Below are positions 19,206 to 23,365 of a DNA stretch of 23,365 nucleotides, in pieces; positions within the stretch are counted from its first letter, which is position 1, and each line of letters opens with the position of its first letter. The notes beneath the pieces are model-generated. The model saw only the letters and a list, made by a program, of their open reading frames with translations, ran no database searches and was not told where the DNA came from. The DNA lies in the IMG/VR virus record IMGVR_UViG_3300027801_000171, positions 1 through 23,365 of that record; one strand, 5' to 3'. This DNA is from a virus. Made by a program: the position numbers and the translations under genes.

Positions 19206-19783
19206 ACTAATCTATGTGTTATTAAAGTCTTTACATTGTACTCTAGATCTGCTATTGTACCATTGTTATCGATGAGATAATCTGCCATCCAAGGTTGCAT
19301 ACTATTACTAGTTTCATCTTCCTTTTCTAGATAGTCTGATCTGTCTACCCAGATTGCATAGTCATAAACACCTTCGTTCTTCATAGAAGACCATTCGCGT
19401 TTATTTCTCAATCCACAGTATATGTCAAACTTCTGGAATATCTCTCTGCCTAGTCGTGCAAGATCCGAACCACAATACCCTGATATCATTTCATACCATT
19501 CTTGTCTGTGGTTATGTCTGTCTGCATAACATTCCTCGACAGTCTTGTATCCATACTTTTTGGATAATACTGGAAACATCACGTGGCCAGCACAGAACTC
19601 ACTGGAAGACTGGTAGTGCAAATCCATCTCTTTGCATAGAATCTCTGACACAGTATCCTTACCATGTCTCCCGTGACCTATGACAAGTAGTTTAGGTTTG
19701 GGTATCTCAATACTCAGATTGTAACTACTAGAACCATCTGCGTTATACCATTCCCTACTTGCTCTGGAATCATCGTCAAGCAT
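19202..19783 (-). CDS. Deoxynucleoside monophosphate kinase-like protein
   Basis: 193 residues. The P-loop GHGRHGKDT (36-44) is the GxxxxGKDT type of T4 gp1-like dNMP kinases, which raise dNMPs to dNDPs. Further blocks, TVEECYADRHNHRQEWYEMI, DLARLGREIFQKFDIYCGLR and YAIWVDRSDYLEKEDE, fit marine phage versions of this enzyme I recall. AGGTGA lies eight bases before the ATG, and the gene overlaps its upstream neighbour by eight bases. With ThyX and ribonucleotide reductase it completes a dNTP supply route. Confidence 0.75.
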   Translation of the reverse strand: MLDDDSRASREWYNADGSSSYNLSIEIPKPKLLVIGHGRHGKDTVSEILCKEMDLHYQSSSEFCAGHVMFPVLSKKYGYKTVEECYADRHNHRQEWYEMISGYCGSDLARLGREIFQKFDIYCGLRNKREWSSMKNEGVYDYAIWVDRSDYLEKEDETSNSMQPWMADYLIDNNGTIADLEYNVKTLITHRLV

Positions 19784-20021
19784 GTGTCAATTCACCTGTC
19801 AGTTCTTCTACTCTTCTTTCAAGAGAAGAAATTGTAGTGTGTATGTGACCCGTTGCAGTAGGTCTTATTTTCGTTTTAAAATGCTCTATCGTTTCGTTTA
19901 GAACACGAATAGTAGCAACTAACGCCAGAGTTGTTTCGTCTTTCATTGCATCTTCCTTTTGCTTATAAATGTCTGATAGAACCATTGTAACATGTTCGTC
20001 TGGATCTGTCAACCCACTCAT
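19776..20021 (-). CDS. Small helical protein of unknown function
   Basis: 81 residues, charged and helical, with coiled-coil-like segments (VLSDIYKQKEDAMKDE, TISSLERRVEELTGEL). GGGAG is six bases before the ATG. It overlaps its neighbours on both sides, so it is probably translated with the dNMP kinase that follows. No motif recognised. Confidence 0.55.
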   Translation of the reverse strand: MSGLTDPDEHVTMVLSDIYKQKEDAMKDETTLALVATIRVLNETIEHFKTKIRPTATGHIHTTISSLERRVEELTGELTHA

Positions 20022-20254
20022 AACAAACTCCCCTGTTTCATTTTACCATCCAATTTCTTTATTCCCAATGCCCAATTCTCTGCGGCATCTTCAATAAAAT
20101 GTACAGACTTACCTTCAAAGAATTCAGTGTAAAATACGTTTTGATTTTTATCATAATAATCTACATAAAACTCTGTGGTTTCTGTGTCAAATTTAACCAC
20201 CGCTCTTTCTTTAAGATCTTCGTTTTTGTAATAAATTGATATTTCTTTTATCAT
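20018..20254 (-). CDS. Small conserved-looking phage protein of unknown function
   Basis: 78 residues. The first two thirds are beta-rich (IKEISIYYKNEDLKERAVVK, TTEFYVDYYDKNQNVFYTEF), followed by a helix FIEDAAENWALGIKK that I recall from small cyanophage proteins. GAGGAAG precedes the ATG, and the gene overlaps both neighbours by four bases (ATGA). No catalytic residues are evident. Confidence 0.6.
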   Translation of the reverse strand: MIKEISIYYKNEDLKERAVVKFDTETTEFYVDYYDKNQNVFYTEFFEGKSVHFIEDAAENWALGIKKLDGKMKQGSLL

Positions 20255-20946
20255 GATTCTTCCTCTATTTCATATATTAAATCATCTCTCAAGTCTCGGG
20301 CGAGTTGATCTTTTGCGGTTCCCTTACCACTTGTTTGGCCGTCTGGGCCACTGTGAAATTTGTATGCAAGTGTAATACGATCACAACCTGCGTATGCCGC
20401 ATGCCAACAATGATATTCTGGTTCTGCTTTTGCACCGAAGTAATAGTGTCTACACGCCCAACCTTTTGTATCCTGTACTGTAACAATCTCATCTTTGACA
20501 GGATCGTGATATCTGAAATATCCATCACCAGTCCTAGACCATGTGAATAGAATTTGATATGCTGGAGCGTTCCAGTTTGTGTGCCAACCCACGTGGCCAC
20601 CTGTTGGATAGTAGTTAAACAATGCAGCTGAGTGTACACCCAAAGTTTCCGCGAATCTCATTCTAACTAGATCACGAATACCACTCCATTTTTTTGGATC
20701 TTTATCTGCCATTCTAGATACTGGTTGAGAGAAATGTTGTTCTGGAAAACCTGAGTGTACATCACCCATTGCCATTTGTTTCTTCAAGTATTCATCACTA
20801 CAATATAACTCACCGTTAGTTACCGCGTCAGCAGGATCACGAACCCAATATTTTTTATCGTCATATCCATCTATACCAAAAAATATATCAGTAAATTGAT
20901 CAAGTTGTTTTAATAGTTTCTTATTTTTTATTACAACTTCAGTCAT
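20251..20946 (-). CDS. Prolyl-4-hydroxylase-like 2-oxoglutarate oxygenase with H-x-N metal site
   Basis: 231 residues. The double-stranded beta-helix core is visible: NYYPTGGHVGWHTNWNAPAY gives H122-T-N124 at the metal position, HCWHAAYAGCDRITLAYKF gives distal H182 and R190 for 2-oxoglutarate. The rest matches phage oxygenases related to prolyl hydroxylases. As in the TauD-like protein nearby, the usual aspartate is asparagine. The gene starts as TAATG on the stop of thyX, with AAAGGAG in front. Possible targets are a phage or host protein, or a modified base; the sequence does not say. Confidence 0.7.
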   Translation of the reverse strand: MTEVVIKNKKLLKQLDQFTDIFFGIDGYDDKKYWVRDPADAVTNGELYCSDEYLKKQMAMGDVHSGFPEQHFSQPVSRMADKDPKKWSGIRDLVRMRFAETLGVHSAALFNYYPTGGHVGWHTNWNAPAYQILFTWSRTGDGYFRYHDPVKDEIVTVQDTKGWACRHYYFGAKAEPEYHCWHAAYAGCDRITLAYKFHSGPDGQTSGKGTAKDQLARDLRDDLIYEIEEES

Positions 20947-21599
20947 TATAACTCCTTTACCAATGGAAATATTTCTGCAATTGCTTTACCGCATTCTATT
21001 GCAAGTTCCATATGTTCTTTCTGTGTTCCATTTGCAGAACGTAATTCTATGTAATGTACCCACGAACGTAACGTACCGTTAACATACAATGTAGACTTGG
21101 TATTACCTTCTGGTAGAACTGATCTAGCCTGTTCCTTTGCGATACCATTATCTATCGCCCATTGATATGCTTCCTTTGCAGCAGTGATTACTTTGTTCTG
21201 TTGTGCAGACCACAACATTTGCAGTCTGCTATCATGCGTTTCAACACTGTTTTGCCTGTTGGTTTTATCCTGTAGTCTTGCTTCACGTAATACAAATGCG
21301 TCATCCATTTCCTTGGTAGGATCTGCGTATCTCTGTGAGAACTCTTGAAACGAGAATGATCTGTGACGTAGTAACTGACGTGCAATATCACGTGTAGTCT
21401 CTACTTCCATAGTCGCACTTGCCATCTCTAGAGGTGACCAGTGTTTGTGTTTAATCAAATACTTGATTAGTTTCTCACTAGTTTCTGTATTCATTTGATT
21501 GGCTGGATTGGATACCCTTGCACAGTATGCAATTAAATCCTGTGCGGATTCTAGTCCTAACTGTTGTGTGCGTGTAAATGCAATTAGTCGTGCTTTCAT
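20946..21599 (-). CDS. thyX: Flavin-dependent thymidylate synthase ThyX
   Basis: 217 residues, the usual ThyX size. It methylates dUMP to dTMP using methylene-tetrahydrofolate, FAD and NADPH. The family signature RHRx7S is present as R78-H-R80 followed by S88 (RHRSFSFQEFSQRY), along with HKHWSPLEMAS (51-61) for flavin contacts and RSVLPEGNTKSTLYVNGTLR (residues in the C-terminal half) containing the catalytic serine/arginine region. It overlaps the helicase stop as ATGA. This and the class II reductase are typical of marine phages whose hosts use ThyX and B12. Confidence 0.95.
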   Translation of the reverse strand: MKARLIAFTRTQQLGLESAQDLIAYCARVSNPANQMNTETSEKLIKYLIKHKHWSPLEMASATMEVETTRDIARQLLRHRSFSFQEFSQRYADPTKEMDDAFVLREARLQDKTNRQNSVETHDSRLQMLWSAQQNKVITAAKEAYQWAIDNGIAKEQARSVLPEGNTKSTLYVNGTLRSWVHYIELRSANGTQKEHMELAIECGKAIAEIFPLVKEL

Positions 21600-22984
21600 A
21601 GTTTGAAATCCCTAAATTTGTCGTCTTCTGCTTCTTGACCCTGACCAAAGTCAGACTTGTCAAACGCTGGTTTATCTTCTACTAAGTTCTGTTGACTTTC
21701 ATCTGCGTCAACCAGTCGCATCTTAGATCTATCTACCCCGACAACAAAACGTTTATATGTGTTTAAGTCATTGTATCTATTCTTCAATTGTTTGACCATT
21801 ATTTGACCTAGAGAATCTAGTTCTTCTGATGATACGAGTGCGAACATGAAATCGGCTGTTGCGGGTAATCCAAAAGACTCACTCGTGTCTTCAAGGCCAG
21901 GATCGCTCGAAGAGAAACCACTCCTCGTCGTCTGCGTTGCAGAGAAGATCGGTAAGTCAAACTCGACTGCCAGTCCTCGCATTTCTTCCGCAATTGCTTT
22001 AATGTACGTGTATGAATTGATCGATCCCCCCATCGCTTTCATCCTTGCAGATGAACAGATATTTAGGTAGTCAATATAGATGACATCTGGAACAAACGAC
22101 TTCTTCAGTTTCAATTCATTTAATAACGCACGAAAATGATTAGCGTTTGCAGCTCCAGTGGGATACTCTTTAATGATCAGTTGACCATTAGTTTTTGTTT
22201 TGATTTCATTTACTTTCTCAGCGAACATGTTCTTTGAGAGGTTTTCTATCTGATCTATGGGTATGTTCAATAGGTTTGCGTCAATGCGTTCTGCAATGCG
22301 TTCCTCTGCCATCTCCATAGTGATGTACAAGACGTTTTTATTGTCTGTAAGGTTTGCAGCCGCACAGTGACACATGAACAACGACTTACCAACACCAGTA
22401 CCAGCAAGTGCAATATTGAGTGTTTTCTTAGGCACTCCACCCTTGGTTATCTTGTTGAAATAGTCTAGATCAAATGCAACACGTTCTTCTGTTCTGTGAT
22501 AGAACTCATACCGTTCTTCTGCACTTGCGATATAGTCGTGTCCTACATTCGTATCGAACGAAACACCCAGTGCCTTTGTCAAGATATCTGGTAGTGCATT
22601 CTTACTCAGATCCTTGTGTTTACCCTCAATGATGGTTATAGACTCCATCACCGCATTGAACAACGCACGATCCTGACACCACTGTTCAGTAGTATCAAGT
22701 AACCAAGCTAGATCTGATTCATCCCCCTTGAACAGTTCAGGCAATACTTCTTGAGCATGTCTGAACTGTTCGTCGGAGAGGGAATCTGTTTCGTCAAGTT
22801 GTACCTTGAACGCATCTATAGTCGGAAGTGAATTATACTTGTGTACATATTTTGCAACCTGTTTAAAGAGTTGTGTATATACGCCTTCGAAATATTCTGG
22901 TTGTATAAACGGTAGTACACGACGAGTGTATTCTTCATTATTCAGAATATTCCTGATAACAAGTTGATTAAGATTGCTTGACAT
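21596..22984 (-). CDS. Replicative DNA helicase (T4 gp41 / DnaB type)
   Basis: 462 residues, near T4 gp41 (475). It should be the hexameric helicase that unwinds DNA at the phage replication fork. The N-terminal helical domain is followed by a RecA-like core: Walker A AGTGVGKS (194-201), KNVLYITMEMAEERIAERID with the catalytic glutamate (H1a), Walker B VIYIDYLNI, FDLPIFSATQTTRSG (H3, sensor), and a C-terminal RYNDLNTYKRFVVGVDRSKMR (H4 arginine finger region). It starts 17 bases inside the previous gene's end in another frame, after AAGGA. The acidic tail (QEAEDDKFRDFKL) is typical for loader or polymerase contacts. Confidence 0.92.
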   Translation of the reverse strand: MSSNLNQLVIRNILNNEEYTRRVLPFIQPEYFEGVYTQLFKQVAKYVHKYNSLPTIDAFKVQLDETDSLSDEQFRHAQEVLPELFKGDESDLAWLLDTTEQWCQDRALFNAVMESITIIEGKHKDLSKNALPDILTKALGVSFDTNVGHDYIASAEERYEFYHRTEERVAFDLDYFNKITKGGVPKKTLNIALAGTGVGKSLFMCHCAAANLTDNKNVLYITMEMAEERIAERIDANLLNIPIDQIENLSKNMFAEKVNEIKTKTNGQLIIKEYPTGAANANHFRALLNELKLKKSFVPDVIYIDYLNICSSARMKAMGGSINSYTYIKAIAEEMRGLAVEFDLPIFSATQTTRSGFSSSDPGLEDTSESFGLPATADFMFALVSSEELDSLGQIMVKQLKNRYNDLNTYKRFVVGVDRSKMRLVDADESQQNLVEDKPAFDKSDFGQGQEAEDDKFRDFKL

Positions 22985-23243
22985 TCTTTTCCTTCGAATC
23001 AGATGTTTCTATTATGTTATATAATACATCACCTGCAAACATTTGTAAAGCGGTATTTTCGGTTGTTAGAAAAGAATCTGGTGTAGATACTATTTCAAAG
23101 GAGAATTTGACATTATCCGTGGTGGTGTCTGGGGCCAATGCCCCATACTTTATAACCGTTTCGGGAAACTCACCTTCCAGAAATCTTACGTGCCATGCGT
23201 CTTCTCCTGTTGGAACTAACTCATAATCGACATTTTCTTTCAT
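22968..23243 (-). CDS. Small conserved-looking phage protein of unknown function
   Basis: 91 residues, beta-rich then helical: [51 protein letters not shown], then [15 protein letters not shown] recall similar short proteins next to replication genes in T4-like cyanophages. It overlaps the preceding GMP-reductase-like gene as ATGA, and its last 17 bases overlap the helicase. Function unknown. Confidence 0.6.
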   Translation of the reverse strand: MKENVDYELVPTGEDAWHVRFLEGEFPETVIKYGALAPDTTTDNVKFSFEIVSTPDSFLTTENTALQMFAGDVLYNIIETSDSKEKNVKQS

Positions 23244-23365
23244 TCTTCATTTCCATAAACAACGTTATGTGTATTATTCACACGAATAAAGGTTGTACAT
23301 TTAGACAATGATTTTAAATTCTTTGCACCTACATAAGTACACGCAGAACGAATTCCACTTAAAAT
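23240..23365 (-). CDS. GMP reductase-like protein, C-terminal end only
   Basis: The last 41 codons before TGA at 23240; the rest lies beyond the window. The tail [20 protein letters not shown], then [15 protein letters not shown], closely follows the C-terminus of GMP reductases as I remember them (GGLRSTCTYVGAAKLKEL and TFIRV), more closely than IMP dehydrogenase. The enzyme turns GMP into IMP, shifting purines toward adenine nucleotides, which suits an AT-rich phage. Distinguishing it fully from IMP dehydrogenase needs the missing part. Confidence 0.75.
   Translation of the reverse strand: MLSGIRSACTYVGAKNLKSLSKCTTFIRVNNTHNVVYGNEE

Noticed and set aside
1-23365. CRISPR arrays, insertion sequences, integrase or attachment sites
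   Set aside because: No regularly spaced repeats, transposase or integrase motifs, or terminal inverted repeats were seen in either strand.

Overview
The window looks like a piece of a T4-like (Tevenvirinae-type) marine myovirus genome, probably infecting an alphaproteobacterium. Every supported gene lies on the minus strand, so transcription runs right to left. Genes are tightly packed with many TAATG and ATGA stop-start overlaps, the DNA is AT-rich, and there are exact T4-type late promoters (TATAAATA). Recognisable phage genes include a gp41/DnaB-type helicase, ThyX, a dNMP kinase, a class II ribonucleotide reductase, a spanin pair, and several conserved unknowns familiar from cyanophages and pelagiphages. 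The alphaproteobacterial host is inferred mainly from a circularly permuted tmRNA gene with an ANDNF...ALAA-type tag. Family names come from motif reading and memory; no search was run.

Right part (about 18.3-23.4 kb), in transcription order: the end of a GMP-reductase-like gene, a small unknown, the replicative helicase, thyX, an iron/2-oxoglutarate oxygenase, two small unknowns, a dNMP kinase, and a TauD-like protein ending at a hairpin terminator. This is a replication and nucleotide-supply block. A late promoter follows directly and drives a small two-helix membrane protein.

Middle part (about 12.2-18.0 kb): the permuted tmRNA gene, a tiny outer-membrane beta-barrel protein, and a 31-codon ORF ending at a weak hairpin. 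Next come a methyltransferase, a phosphomannomutase-like HAD protein, an Asp/Asn-hydroxylase-like protein and a short UDP-sugar dehydrogenase. A sigma70-type promoter then serves a DUF932 gene, and another serves a string of very small ORFs ending in a strong terminator.

Left part (about 1.8-12.15 kb): the T-tract of that terminator abuts a late promoter that appears to drive one operon of about 10 kb. The first six proteins mostly begin with a short M-x-F-x-x-(F/Y)-(I/L/V)-x-E segment resembling the capsid-targeting sequence of T4 internal head proteins. They include a ligase-fold protein, a nucleotidyltransferase, a very basic protein, and a 724-residue multidomain protein with an HNH-like module and many potential prohead-protease sites. 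The operon continues through an EF-hand-bearing disordered protein, conserved unknowns and a P-loop kinase, and ends with overlapping inner and outer spanins. A separate sigma70-type promoter then drives the cobalamin-dependent ribonucleotide reductase, cut by the window edge.

The most striking object is the phage-borne two-piece tmRNA at about 17.6-17.95 kb. It has a complete 7-bp acceptor stem with the G3-U70 alanine signal, a T-arm, a D-region, a possible pseudoknot and a 14-codon tag.
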